DNA of 64,000 bases, taken from Mercurialis annua. Its lineage: Eukaryota; Streptophyta; Magnoliopsida; Malpighiales; Euphorbiaceae. The position numbers and the translations under genes are program-made. Shown here piece after piece: positions 32,475-46,102 of the stretch (positions within the stretch are counted from its first letter, which is position 1; the number at the start of each line of letters is the position of its first letter). The notes under the pieces were generated by a model. It saw only the letters and a program-made list of their open reading frames with translations, did not search any database and had not been told where the DNA came from. The stretch spans positions 28,471,501-28,535,500 of the forward strand of contig NC_065577.1 of the NCBI RefSeq assembly GCF_937616625.2, written 5' to 3'.

Positions 32475-33501
32475 GAGCAAAAAGCGCAAGTGACGGTATT
32501 GCGCAAGTAATATAATCCAGAAGTACGAATATCGATCCCACAAAGACAATAGACTTAATGACTAATTTTAAGTATTTTTTTGACCGGTTAGCTGCAAAAA
32601 TAGTTTGAGAGTTTGTGATTAAATTAAACAACTAAAAGAGACCAATTGACAAATAACCTTCAAGTAATTGAAATCAATAAATTCAAATGATTTAAAGACT
32701 AGTATTTGGAAATAAAATTTTTAAAAGGCTCAAGGGTTGATAATTCTGAATAAAAATATAAATTCTTGAACAATGAATATCTTGTTGATTTTATCTAGAA
32801 TCGGGCTATTCTAAATCATCGAATCTCACCCTCTCGATCCTCAAAGACCGATAAAATCACAACCCAATCAAGGAATCAATAAATAACTCGCCCTCACGAC
32901 ATTAAAAACTGAATTAACAACCTAAATTGTAATGATGAAGCAAACTCAAAGATCACTTAAATTTCAACCCACTCTCGTCGCGTTGTCTTTAAAGTTCTCA
33001 AGATTACCTAAATTCCAACCCACTCTCGTGGCATTGTCCATTAAGCTCTCGGAAGATAAACTATATTCCAACCCGCTCTCGCGACGTTGTCTTTTAAGTT
33101 TTCGACTACCTAGGTCTATTTAATTAACAATCTCTCAGTTAGTTAATTGAACATGCATCATGAATCACTCTCTCAATTAAATCCAAGCATTAAGTTTAAT
33201 AATCAAAACACGATAATAAATCATCAGTAAATTCAAAGTCAATCAATTATATGTTTAAACGTTGATATCCACCCTTGATCAAAAGGTTTAGTTACCCATT
33301 GCCATATTGACAATAACAATGGATGTGTTACACCTTGAGTACATAAGAGATAGAAGATAAAAATGGTGAAGTAATATATTCTAAGTAACACAAGAGTCTA
33401 ACTAACTCTATGTCTAGTCTAGCTAAGGTTTTTCTAAGTCTAGCTAAGTATAAGTATCTCTAACTATCTATGTACATCTTTTTCTCTACACAAATTGAAT
33501 A
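32475..33501. other. Unrecognised block between two opposed LTR fragments
   Basis: No gene is seen. It begins TGTTGAGCAAAAAGCGCAAG and has sharp borders where LTR similarity stops on both sides. It contains the 3-unit repeat at 32945-33110. It may be an inserted element, but no inverted ends or target repeats are found. Confidence 0.4.
32945..33110 (+). repeat. About 57-bp tandem repeat, 3 units
   Basis: Each unit contains TTCCAACCCACTCTCG, then a GCGTTGTC-like part and TTTAAGTTCTC. Units start near 32949, 33006 and 33060. Confidence 0.8.
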
Positions 33502-35074
33502 TGGTTGTTGTAACCATAAAAAATATATGATAAAGGCTTTGATAATGGGATTGGAGTTATACGTATTTAAAATGATTAAATACGTTTTTGTTTTTAAATA
33601 AAACCGTCAAAACTCAAAAAGTTAACGTTGATATTAAAGAATGTCAAATTATGGAATTTTATTGAAATTAAAGGATACAAGTCAAGATTAATAAGTCGAC
33701 CTAAGTTAATAACTTAGGATTCTAATTATTGATTATACATTTATTAAATTTAAACGTATTTGTATGGTATTGTGATAAACGTATCGACGAGCTACGGATT
33801 TGACGATTTTGGCTGAGAGGGTTCGGCCAAGGTATTAAAATTGTGAAAAATTGGTTAGCGAGGTGTGAGTATTTATTACTTACTCGTATTATCGTATAAA
33901 AAATTTATTTGAGATATATTATATGATTAGAAAGAAATGCACCGCATAAAATATTTGTATTGAATTGATTGTATTTGATTAATTATATGGAAGTGATTAT
34001 ATGGGATTGATTATACATAATTTATTGTAGTGAATTGATTATATGGAATTGTTTGTGTTTGATTGTATTATTTTGCTTATTTGAAGATTATTTACAAAAC
34101 ATGAATTTGTATACTATCTAAATTAGTTATGTGATCAAATAATCAAGTCGGTATAGACAAAAATAGATCGAAATAGACTATCTTATATCATGATAGACAT
34201 GAGGTTGAACTCGGTAGGATTATCTCGGAACCTGTGTCTAGGGAGTCAAACTCAGTGGAATTATCCCGGGACTCACCTTGTATCGAATGGATTGAGTGTG
34301 ATACGAGTTAAACTCGGTGGAACTATCCCAGGACTGTATCAGTGGGTATAGGTTGAACTCGGTGGAACTATCTCGGGACCTTACCTAAACGGACACGAGA
34401 AAGCAGTACCCTCGCTAAGCCTAGGAATAAGCCTAGGTTAAGAATTGTCCAGGATTAAGATTGTGATTAGATCAAATTGTTTGCCTAAATCAATTGATTG
34501 AAATCAATGTAATTGTATATTTGTAAATTGTTTTAAATTGCGATGCTTATTTTGATAATATGTTAAGTAACATGTATCTCACTCAGCTTAAAGCTGAACC
34601 TGTTGATTAAAATGTTTTTCAGGTGCCTAGACTCAAGAATTGACTAAAAGTTTGTCTTTTGACCGAATGTCAAGTTTGCATGTACAGTCTCGACTTTCGT
34701 AATTGCTTCAGTAGTGTATGTCTGACCAGTGTCGTGGCCTAGCACAGCAACATGTTTTCATTTATATATAGTTGCTGTCATAGTGTATATATGTATGTCT
34801 GGCTATGATATTTGTACTTTGTTACTCGGAGGTAGATTCCCGTGAAGTTAACTTGACACTAGTTGTATATGCCGGGCTAGTACGTACGAGATACGGAAAT
34901 GAAAAGCCCGAAGTAAATTGTATTATTTTTACTAGTGTATAAATGTTTGTTTGTTAAAAATTCTTCTGTTTCTAGGGACAGAACGTTTTATTGAATTTTA
35001 GGTTTGCTACAGGTTTCAGAACTACCATTCCCATTCAGTAGCGCCGGTTTCTGCTCGAGATTTGTGGTCATGAA
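33502..35074 (+). repeat. 5' LTR of element D, 5' half missing
   Basis: It aligns with 40824-45178 (minus the solo LTR). It contains repeated GAACTCGGTGGAACTATC-type units (34200-34390) and ends GGTCATGAAA before the primer site. About 1.4 kb present at the start of the 3' LTR is absent here. Confidence 0.85.
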
Positions 35075-35079
35075 AAAAT

Positions 35080-35091
35080 TGGTATCAGAGC
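35080..35091 (+). other. Primer binding site of element D
   Basis: TGGTATCAGAGC lies a few bases after the LTR end. Confidence 0.85.
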
Positions 35092-35443
35092 AGTTGGTCA
35101 GGTTCCCACTACAAGTATATGATTTGTGTGCAGTTGGTCTGGGATACCACAGTCAGTTAGTGAAAAGTGTTTGTCTGACCTAAGTGACCGGTTATTAAGT
35201 AACCTAGGACTACTGCAGCTATAGAAATGAGTCGTACATGAAATTAAATGTCATTGATTGATTGATTGTTTTGTGTTTAGACTGATCGATAGAATTGTAA
35301 AAGTTTGTTTATTCTGTGGAAAGTACATGATTGAGAAAAAGGATGCGTGTTACGTTTTGATAAAAATACGCATGCATTATATGCATATTAAAACTGGATA
35401 ATGTGTTCATGGAATCTCACAATAAATTATTTTCTGTTACAGC

Positions 35444-36169
35444 ATGTCTAGGCAAAATGGAGTTCAGCCGCATGCTGCAGTAGGAGAGGAGGAAGCGCCT
35501 CCTATTTATCAAAACAATTTTCATGCAAATCATGTACCAAATGGAGAAGCAATTCCTCATGTGTATCAGAACAGTTTTCTGTCAGAGAATAGCTTTCCTA
35601 CCGAAAATGATGGGCTACTTGAGATGCATGGAAATGGATACATGTTAGATCATAGTGCTCGATCTTTTATACCCAGAGTTAGATCCCTGTCACCCGAGCT
35701 CTTATACAGTGAGGACATCGACTATGATTCGTCAAAGGAGGACCTAGAGGAGGATCCGTCAGAGGACTCTAACATATAGTAGTTAAGGAGAGAGCAGTTC
35801 TGGGCCGATTTATCTGAGTATCGTGACATGAGAGAGGATGTGAGGATCAGAGAGACTCAGGCAGAGGCTAGTCTGAATCGTATCAGGGCACAGTTAGATG
35901 CCTATTCGAGAGGTATGCTCTCTATTGAGGCATACACTGAGGAGTTCTTGAGTATGGTGCGAGAAGTTCCTGAGATTCACAAGGACAACGACGGGGTTAA
36001 CCGTCATTATATCCGGGGTTTAGGACCCGAGTTTGTGGAGCTGTATCAGGATGTGCTTGAGCACTATGGATTATTATCTGCTAGGGCTATACAGATAGCC
36101 GATGACTGTGAGTGGAACGATGACCCGATCAGACCTTTCTTCTTTAGACGTGAGGAGTACCAGTGCTGA
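35444..36169 (+). pseudogene. Short gag-like ORF of element D
   Basis: One frame runs from a methionine at 35444 (MSRQNGVQPHAAVGEEEAPP) to 36169, broken only by two adjacent TAG codons at about 35777-35782. The N-terminal half is acidic and Asn-rich. The C-terminal half has SRGMLSIEAYTEEFLSMV and VNRHYIRGLGPEFVELY, the end of a Retrotrans_gag domain (Y-x-x-F...FI-x-GL). The first helices of the domain and any zinc knuckle are missing. About 240 codons is short for a gypsy gag. A particle role is inferred from the family. Confidence 0.65.
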
Positions 36170-39100
36170 GTAATCTTTCCAGCAGTACCTATTGTAACCT
36201 TGCATTTGTGCATAGAGGTAGGGGCAATGCTAGACGCGTTAGAGGACGCATGGGTGGTATTGTGACCCGATAGAGGGGTGATTGTAGTCAGGCACCCCTA
36301 GGTACGAAATAATTTTTATGTTTTGCACCAAATGTGTTTATATGATTGCAATGTTTGTATTGATTGTTTGTTATGTGATCGATTGATATGGCATGCATTG
36401 ATAGAATTGTATATTGATTGAGATATTGCCTATAGAGATAAATTGATAAACCCATGCTTATATGCTTTATCCTAATCATAGTTGATTATATAAGAATCGA
36501 ATGAAAAAGAATACATTAAACACATAACATATATACAATGTGAAACATAATTCCTTATATTACGTTTTAGTTACTATAACGATGGTGACCAATATTGAAG
36601 AAAGAAAGATTGTTATGAAAGATTGATCCGTGAGCCTAAGGGCTACGGGGTATAAAAATGCAGTTGAGATAGTGAACTAAAAAGATGAATGAATATCGAA
36701 GACGGGGAAACAAAATATTCATTTAGCAATACTAGAAAAGAATGGCATTAGCTGTAAAACACTTCGATAAGTGTTAAAGGATAACGAAAATTCCAATATC
36801 AAAATCATAATAAACCCCAATAAAGATTAACGAAAAACCATTAATGTCGCAAAGTGTGTAATCTAGAGGGACTTACTATTGTTTTCAAGAAAAGGAAAAC
36901 TTATAATTTTAAAAGGTTCAAATGTGCTCAGACATCATATATAGCATGTCATAATCACGTTAGTAGTGCATACGAGTATAACACTACCTTTTTCCAAATA
37001 TAGATCATGCATCATACTCGTGTCAAAATTGTAAAACGTGATTTTATAGAGCAACTCTTTAGTGATGAGAGATGTCATTACTCTGAGCTATAATTGTACC
37101 GATCTTTCAAATGATTTGAATTGAAAAGAAAAAGATTGGAAGACTGACCATTCAAAGATGCTTGAAATGTATTTGTTTTGTCAGAAACTAAGATGTAAAG
37201 CCCTGCGACAATAAAAATAAAAAGATTCTTGTTAAACAAGAATGAGCGTATGTGATGAGATAATGCAACCTAATATAAGAATGGAGCCTTAATGATAATA
37301 AACGATATTGAGATTGATCGATGCGAAATATATAAGATATCGGTAAGATACCTAAGATTGGTATTTATCTAAATAATGAAATGAGGCTAAACATAAAGTA
37401 TAAAAGCGAAAAGAAGAATAGCGAAGACTCAAAAAGAATACGAGCCATGGGAAAACCATGTAATAGTGGAAAGAATTGAATGATATGCATGTGATGCGTA
37501 ATAATTGATAAAAGTAAATGAGAAAGAAAAATAAACCATAATAAGATAATTTGACGGAAAGACGTCAAGAATAAAGAATAAAGTGAAATAAGAGAAAGCG
37601 GATTCGATATAACCGCAGGCGAAAAGACCCAAATCTATGAAGTGAATGAGAACACAAGATTGACCTTACTAATAGATCAGACATTTGTAAGAGTCTGAAA
37701 TAAAGATTTATACGTGATCGAGAGTGTAACACATCAACAAGATCGCAAAGGAAAAACTTAGACCTTCTGTCAACAATCAATGTTGGAAAGTTAAAATGAG
37801 AAGTGCAAAGAGATCAAAAAATGCAATACGATAAAGATAAGAACTTCAATGAACGGCGATAAAGGAGTTAATAATCATATGTTCATTATGACACGTATAT
37901 TAGAGTAAAATGGATAAAGTGATTGAAAGGCATTGAAATAATACGTATGAAATGATCAAAAAGGTAATCAGAAAGGGAAAAGGATGGCATTAGATGATGG
38001 TAAGAATGTTAGCAATCCGATATGGACAATTGAAGTTAAAGGATCGAGAGATAAGAGTAAGCCATGAAAGATGGATGCGAAACATAATAAGTAATGCGTA
38101 GCGCCCATTCAACTTCATGAGATTCAATCTCAGGAGGTCAGGAAGTGATCGATTGATATCGATAAGAGTATCCTATATGACTATATACATGATCGGATGA
38201 GAGAAAGACAAGAAACGTCAAGGAAAAATGACGTCGGACTCCGATAAACTCAAAAATTATTCGATGCAAGACGGAGATAGAGATTGCTACGAAGTCGTAC
38301 AACCTAACAAGAAAGTGTCAGGGCCAATACTTGGATTGCGAGAAAACATCGAAATAAGATCGATGAAATTATTATGAGATAATAATTCATCGCAAATGTT
38401 GAGGAAAGTAAACGACTAAAAGACGAGAAATGATGGTATCTTATACTTAAAAAGAAACGTTAAATAAACGTTAAGTAGAAACGTCAATAGAATTTCCAAA
38501 GCGAGATAAATTGGAATTGGCAACGATAGAACGCAGTTCCAAATTAGCCCAGGAGGCTATATTTCGGGTGACGTTCGGACCCCGAGACTCGATTATTTTT
38601 AATCGAAGTCAATTGATATGGATAGTTTGTATTGCAAAGATTAAATTTGGATAATCTAATCATAGCTTTATTAAATTGGATTGATCGGTTTTCAAGCTCA
38701 AGGATGAGCAAAAACATGACTTAACCAAAGAATAAAAGTGTGGCTAGCAGCCAACTTCGAGGGCAATTTCAGAAACCAAAGAGATGTCAGATGAAGTTCA
38801 AATGTAAAGGAAAATTGTAGATTGGATATCAAAATATAAGGATATGAATTTTATTTTGGATAAGGATTGTTTTTGATGCTTGGTTCATAGGCTTAAACAG
38901 CAGCCCATGACAGCAGTCTTGTAGTCTCCAAAATCAGCTCAAGGAGGCAACTTTGAGGCCGATTTTCGATATCCTCGAGGAAGAACCTCAACTCAAAGTC
39001 TAAACAAAAGTTGTAGTTGCCGACTATAAGAATACCATTTTTATTTGGTAAATGGACGCTTATGGATAAGCGGTCTGGATAGCCGAAGTAGGCATAAAGA

Positions 39101-39335
39101 GCAATTTTTGATAAGTCTAAGTTGACTTAAAATGTTAAGTCAAGCAAAGTGGATTGTTAAAATTAATCAAATATAGTTTTGAATAATACCTAAGATGAAT
39201 AAAAGGATGATTGAAGTTAGTATAAAATTGATTAAAAATTGGTATCGAGGATAATACGATACGAGTAAAGTACCACAGCTATGAAAAAATAGCAAAGCTA
39301 GTGCCAGAATAAGGAATTAAAATTTATGAAAATTC
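36170..39335. other. Long non-coding interior of element D
   Basis: The plus strand is strongly purine-rich (runs such as GAAAAGAAGAATAGCG), and I find no retroviral enzyme motif in any frame. Minus-strand ORFs here are Phe/Leu/Ser-rich by-products of that bias. Confidence 0.6.
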
Positions 39336-39354
39336 AAGGAAGAAGAGGGAAGAA
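39336..39354 (+). other. Polypurine tract of element D
   Basis: AAGGAAGAAGAGGGAAGAA directly precedes the 3' LTR start TGTAATACCC. Confidence 0.75.
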
Positions 39355-42300
39355 TGTAATACCCTGAAAATTGGATATTTCAAAAACAAACGGTGTGGCT
39401 CATTTTGATAATAATGAGAAACAAAATAAGAAATTAGCGTAGTAATTAAAAATAAGAGGACCCGAATAGGTCGATATTGAAATTTTAGTAAGAAAATTTC
39501 AATAATAAAATTACATAAAGGAAATGAAATTTGATTTAAAAAGAAAAAATATGGAAAAGTGGCTAAAAGTACATTTAAGCCCAAAATTTGAAAATAAGCT
39601 TTTAATTCCCGAAAAATATAGATTAAATATATTATTGACGGAAATTAGTATTTATAAAAATAATATTGAATAATTGGATATCGATATTTATAATAGTGAA
39701 ATTTGAACGGAAAAAATGAGAAAAAAATGCATTTTAACTCAAATTGGAATTTGAGTGTTTTTAGCCGAAAATGGCTAAAATAAATTATCGGAAATGGAAT
39801 TAAGAGGTATTAAGGTGATTTTATTTATTTGGATAATAAATAATATAAAATTTATCGAGATGTAAAAAAAATCAGGTGATTTATCAATGAAATTGAACAA
39901 TTTATAAGTTAAAAACTGAAACTGTTTAAGTCGATTTCTCTAAGAATCAAAGAGGACTTTTGCCAAAAATATAAAAGGCTTATTATTTGAGTTTTAAACT
40001 CAGAAAATTCATTTGATTCTCAGCCCTAAAACCACCATCTTCAACCCTTGAAGAAGAACACATGCAAATTTTTTGATTCATCATAACTCCTTCGTTTTTC
40101 AACCGAATTGGACGATTCTTGCGGCCACAGAACAGGGACGGAAAGCTCTATCCGTCAAGCTAAGAAAATAAAGGTAATGAAATCTTCATAAGGTTAGGAT
40201 GTAGAAACAAATTTGCTGGTTTGGACGAGTTTAGTGTTGATGATGAAGTCAAGCTTAAAACTGAATTATTGTAATTGATTAGTTTTGCTAGGTCTAATGA
40301 TTGGATTCTGAGTTATGGGATTTGTTGTGAATTGTATGTTGTAGTGTTAAGCATTTGAACAAATGATGGCTGGCCGGATGAGGTTTTCCTCGCCGGACCT
40401 GCTAGACTGACTGTCCAGCATGTATTCCACCGTGCCATAGCACAATGGAGCTATCAAGGCAGCAGCTCTGGTACGATGCACCAGATCAGAAACAGCCCTC
40501 CCCTTGGAAAAATAGGGGAGGGCGTGGTGAAAAGGAAAGGGACGATGCCAACCCTTTCCGAGATCCAAACGAGATCAAATTTTAACAAAAATGCTACGCT
40601 ACGCGATCTAGTTTCGAGTCAGACGTAAAAACAGTTTTGAAAACCAACTTTGGACTAAGGATTATTGATTTAAAATGGATGAGTATGGCATGTATTAGGG
40701 ATGCTTTTAAATGTTTAAAATACTAGGGAATGAGTTGAGAATTAAGCGTTTTAAGTTCAAAACGTAAGCAATAAAGTTAACGCAAAAACGCGATAACATA
40801 ACTTTAAGCGTTTGAATTGAAAGTGGTTGCTATAACCATAAAAAATATATGATAAATGCTTTGATAATGGGATTGGAGTTATACGTATTTTAAATGATTA
40901 ATTATTTTATCGGTGTAAATAAAATTGTCAAAGCTTAAAAAGTTATTGTTGATATTAAAGAATATCAAATTAAGGAATTTTATTGAAATTAAAGGATACA
41001 AGTCAAGGTTACTAAGTCGACCTAAGTTAATAACTTAGGATTCTAATTATTGATTATACGTTTATTAAATTTAAACATATTTGTATGGTATTATGACAGA
41101 CGTATCGACGAGCTACGAATTTGACGATTTTGGCTTAGAGGGTTCGGCCACGACATTAAAATTGTGAAAAATTGGATAGCGAGGCGTGAGTATATTTTAC
41201 TTACTCGTATTATCATATAAAAAAAATTATTTGAGATACATTATATGATTAAAAAGAAATGCATCGTATAAAATATTTGTATCGAATTGATTGTATTGGA
41301 TTAATTCTATAGAATTGATTATATGAGATTGATTATATGGGATTGATTATACATAATTTACTGTATTGAATTGATTATATGGAATTGTTTGTGTTAGATT
41401 GTATTGTTTTGCTTATTTTACGATTATTTGCAAAACGTGAATTTGTGTACAATTCGAATTAGTTATGTGATCACATAATCAAGTCGTTTTAGACGATAGA
41501 AATAGATCAAAATAGACTAACTTATATCACGATAGACATGAGGTTGAACTCGGTAGAATTATCTCGGGACCTGTGTCTAGGGAGTTAAACTTTGTGGAGC
41601 CATCCCAAAAATCACCTTGTATCGAATGGTTGAGTGTGATACGAGTTGAACTCATTGGAACTATCCCGGGATCTTACTTAAAAGGACACGAGAAAGCAGT
41701 GCTCTCACTAAGCCTAGGAATAAGCTTAGGTTAAGAATTGTCCAATATTAAGATTATGATCAGATCAAATTGTTTGCCTGAATGCAATGATTGAAATCGA
41801 TGTGATTGTATATTTGTAAAATGTTTCAAAATGCGATGCTTATTTTGATAATATGTTAAGTAACATATATCTCACTAATCTTAAGGTTGACCCTGTTGAT
41901 GTAAATTTTGTTTCAGGTACCTAGACTCAAGACTTGGCTAGAATTCAGTCTTTTGACCGGAAGTCAATTTTGCATGTACAGTCTCGACTTCTGTAGTTAA
42001 TTCAGTAATGCATGTCTGACTAGTGTCGTGGCCTTGCACATCAACATGTTTTCATTTATTTATAGTGGTTGTCATAGTGTATATATGTATGTCTAGCTAC
42101 GATATCTGGACTTTGTTCCACAGAGGTAGATTCCCGTGAAGTGAACTTGACACTAGTTGTAAATTGTAATATCCCTTATTTTATTTTACCTTTTCTGCCG
42201 GGCTTTCGGTAATTATTTGAGTCGTTCATTGATTCGATCATGTTTCAATTCATGTTCGGTTTGTATTATTTAAATTAGGCCCATGTTTTGTTGGAATCAT

Positions 42301-45178
42301 TTAAACCCACACAATTGGATGGCCCATGTTTTAATTGTGTAAAATGTTAGCTAGGCCCAAGCAGTCATGCACGTGGTCCTTCAAGCCCATGAATTATCAA
42401 ACCTCCTCCTTGCTTCTTCCAAACTTGGTAGCAGTAGCATATCTTATACTCCGACCGTTTTTTTTCTTTCTTATTTCCTTATATATATGTCGTTTTAAAA
42501 CCGTTCTTTTTACCCTAAATCTTACATTCATCATTAGCAAACCCTAGCCGTCTCTAAGCCCTAGAAAAATACTGAAAATCTTACGTCTTAATCCTCTCTT
42601 TTTCTGCTGCCAATCAGTAAGTTAGTTCTCTCATTTTTAGTTTTAATTATATAGCGCAACATTCTGTATTTTGATCCATTCTCATTCGTTTTAGCACCGA
42701 ATCGAGATCCGTTTGTTTTGTTCTATAGCTAACTCAGTCCTCTTCGATTCTACGCTTGAAATTTATTATTTGGTACGTTATTCTCTCTGTACTAAGTGTC
42801 GTCGTTTTACCGTTTTGGCACGTGTTAACTGTTTTACTCTTGAACTGTTTCCGTCATTCTTTTATTTATGTAACTGCCGTTTTCCTTGATCCTTTAATTA
42901 TGCTACCTGAGTTATTCTAATGTCTTGATTTCATGTTATTATTTGAGCAACTGAATTACATTTGAGTTTTGATGGTTTCCATTGTTCATTCAGGTGGGTT
43001 TCGGTTCTTCGTCGATTTCCTGTTTATTGATTATATAGGTTAGGGTGTTTATTAAGTGAGTTGTCTTCGCTGTTTTTAGAAGACAGAATCGTTGGTCCCT
43101 TGGCCATAGATCTCGTTACGTTGGTTTCAATATCGTTTTTAGTTTTGAGTTTCATGATTCATAGGTCACTGTAAATTGTTAAGTTTGGTTTTGGTTTCTT
43201 GAATATCATGGCTACTGTAAGTTGTTTCTGAAACTTGTTAGGATTTGGTTAAGGTTGATGATGGGCTTAGGAATGTGTTGATGGCTTCGGCCACTAGTTT
43301 TGTTTTGGTCCAAAAATTTAATTTGTTTTGTTGGGCTTAATCTTGTGTTGGGCCACTTGATTTTCTTAATTAAGTTTGATTTTGTTAATACCGGTTTTGA
43401 GTTTAGACTTTTGATTATCGATTCGGTCGTATTATTTTAAATATGAAAATAATGTAGTATCGATTATAATTTAAACTATTTTTTGATTATCACATTTGAA
43501 AATAATATTTATATTATAATCTTTTTAATTAGATAATTATTCGGGTAATTATCATTTTGAGAAATTGATTTGTCGTGCCAATTTGGCTAAATTACGTTTC
43601 ATATTTTAAATTTATGTTTTTATTTATAAAATGTTTTCTTAACTTATTTTAATTAAGTAATTATTTGGGAATATTGGTTACTTGCATCTAAAGATATTGA
43701 GTTCTGTTTTGACCGTGGTTACTATTTTATCAAAATTAATATTTTGGGAATTATATTATGTGGTTTATATTTTTGATAAAATAGTTGGGTCGGGTTTGAC
43801 ATTGGCCGCCCGACATGTGAGAAAAAACTGAGCGACGTAATGACTCAGTTGACTCACTGTGATGACATTATTAAATTTAATTTAATTTTTCGATTTGGGT
43901 TTCACCTAATTTGGTTTGTGTTTTAAGCGGGAACTCTATAGGCTTGACTTGTGGTTGACTTTATGATTATTTGAATATTGTGCTTTACCGTGCTTGACTG
44001 TGCTTGATTTAATGTTGTGCTAGTCGTATGTGGTGTCTAATACTCCTTAGAGTTAGGATTGATTTTAACTCTAAATTTATATTTTCTTGAACTCGTCAGC
44101 TGTTCGTGCTCCCAAGTCGTCCTAGGGTTAGGTTTTTGCAAGGAGTTCGCGTGGTTTAGCAAGTATTGAGTTTGTATTATCGTTTACCGCTTTTTAATTA
44201 AAGCATATTATTTTGTACATCATAAATCCAGCTTTAAAAGAGTTTTTAACTCATTATGGATTTGGATGGAAACGAGCTACTCGATGGGCATCATCGAGAC
44301 TGTGTGCACCGGTAAAATATATTTGGCGGATTATAATCTGGCCTGAGTTATATCTCTAGCCTACTTTGGTTTCGACAAGGATGTGTTCCCGTCTATTTAT
44401 TATTGATTCAATACTTATCCCATAATGAATATTATATATATATGAAGAATGATTTGTTTTAAAGGGTTTTCACTTAATAAATATGAATGGTAGTATGAAT
44501 TCATCTCAGTATAACTGACCCGCGTTGTTTAACCATTTTTCAGGTTTACAGTTGTAAGCGAGTTGTGGAGCTCCTTTTTGCTTGGTCCTCGGAGGTTTAT
44601 TTTATTTGGATAAAAGAGTCAAACTTTATTTAAACTCTTAGACCGCAGTAGTGTTAGTGGATTGTTATTGTTTTACCCTGTTGTTTCGCCAGTTGGACTG
44701 GTTGCCTATTATTTTACATTGACATATTATACTTTGGTTTCTACAATAATTATTATATTGGCATGCTGTTGGAGTCTCGGGTTTGAACTGAGCATTTGAT
44801 TACATATATGTTGTTTATATAAACTGTTAGATTTAGGTTGGAGTCTCGGTCGTCGCCGAGCAAGTTCTATGCAGATTTTAATTGTAATGTATGATGTTCC
44901 GCTAGGCTAGCTATGGGTTTTATTATGGCCATACCCATACCCTAGCGCCAGTCACGATCTCCGATTTTGGGTCATGACATATATGTCGGGCTAGTACGTA
45001 CGAGATATGGAAATAAATGCATGTTTGTTAAAGTGCTTCCGTTTATAGGGTCAGTATATGATTGTTATTTGATTGGTTTGCGAAAAAGTTTTATTAAATC
45101 TTAAGCTTGCTACGGGTTTTGGAACTATCATTCCCATTTCCTAGCGCCAGTCTCAGCTCTAGATTTTGGGTCATGATA
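39355..45178 (+). repeat. 3' LTR of element D, with nested solo LTR
   Basis: It starts TGTAATACCCTGAAAATT and ends GGGTCATGATA. Without the 42165-44979 insert it is about 3.0 kb. The part from 40824 matches the 5' LTR, and the first 1.47 kb has no partner there. Bases 40360-40570 are GC-rich with several short inverted repeats. Confidence 0.8.
42165..44979 (+). mobile_element. Solo LTR (2815 bp) nested in element D 3' LTR
   Basis: It starts TGTAATATCCC and ends GGTCATGACA. Flanks TAAAT (42160-42164) and TATAT (44980-44984) fit a 5-bp duplication with one change. The host LTR resumes at once as in the 5' LTR (GGGCTAGTACGTACGAGATA). There is no internal coding region, so it is the product of LTR-LTR recombination. 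A TATATATA stretch near 42480 precedes an AAACCCTAGCC leader. Confidence 0.8.
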
Positions 45179-45675
45179 TAGAATGACAGATTGTATAATT
45201 AAAACATACTGGAATGTCAAATTCAATCAGCAATGTCGGAAGGAAGAGAGGTGGTTGACTTCGGCGATACCTTGCCTCAGATCAGAAACGCCTCGAAAAG
45301 AACGCGTCCTCTACGAGTGTCCACACTAACAGACCTTTTTCAAAACTAGTACTCGTGTTCTAGCACTATTACTTAACCAAGAAATTACAAATTTAGTGAT
45401 TTAAGAATTTCGTGCATCTCAACCCTATTTCTAAGTGTGTATTTATAGAAATACAACAGTACCAGGGTTTGAGTCAAATACGTGTTTCAATTTTATTGTA
45501 ACATTGTGTATTTGATAACTCTATCAGTTGATATTTACCAAAACTCTTAATTATAAATATAATTATTTAAGTATCTTCAAATTATAATACCTTAAAGATA
45601 ACCATTATCTCTAATTTCGAAATTCACTTAATTAATTGTTATTTATATTTAAAAATAGCATTTATGTCTAAATAA

Positions 45676-46050
45676 GGGTTAATTAAATAAAAAAATCGCA
45701 AACTTTGCATGTAGTTTCATTTTAATCATGACTTTTAAAAGGTGGCATTTAAAGATACGACCTTTCAATTTTTTTTCAAATTCATCATTTCAATATATTT
45801 TTGTTGACTAAATTCTTCACTAAACCATTAATTAAAGATCCAAATTATAAAATTACACCAAATCTTATTATCTTCCGGTTAGTGTATGTTGGATTATACA
45901 TTTTTAGTCATAAAAAATACACCGTATTTTACTTTCGTGATAAATTTGAAACAAAATGAAAGGTCGTGTATAATAATGCCAACTTATAAAAGTCGTTATT
46001 AAAATGAAACTACATATAAAGGTCGTGATTTTTTTTTATGTAATTAACCC
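45676..46050. mobile_element. Mutator-type MITE (GGGTTAAT family), copy 2
   Basis: Ends are GGGTTAATTAAATAAAAA and the complement of TTTATGTAATTAACCC. Flanks TCTAAATAA and TTTAAATAA form a 9-bp duplication with one mismatch. The arms share AGTTTCATTTTAATCATGAC with the next copy. Confidence 0.8.
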
Positions 46051-46102
46051 TTTAAATAATAAATAATAATTAAATCTATCTATAATATAGTCATAATTAA
46101 AA

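Larger units (their letters stand above)
33502..45178 (+). mobile_element. LTR retrotransposon D with gag-like ORF only
   Basis: The order is a truncated 5' LTR, primer site (35080), gag-like ORF (35444-36169), a long non-coding interior, a polypurine tract (39336) and a 3' LTR of about 3.0 kb (excluding a nested solo LTR). No protease, RT or integrase motif is seen between 36170 and 39335. Non-autonomous elements with LTRs plus gag only are known in plants (TR-GAG type). Decay of a former pol cannot be excluded. Confidence 0.8.

Noticed and set aside
35080..35091. TGGTATCAGAGC as part of a tRNA gene (also at 9586)
   Set aside because: Only the primer complement is present, directly after LTR ends; there is no cloverleaf sequence around it.
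37365..37780. Minus-strand Phe/Leu-rich ORFs in element D
   Set aside because: They mirror the purine-rich plus strand; no domain and no conservation evidence.
45240..45340. Possible host exon (GC-richer patch near CCTCTACGAGTGTCCACAC)
   Set aside because: It matches the copia LTR near 14770-14860 in reverse complement, so it is LTR sequence.
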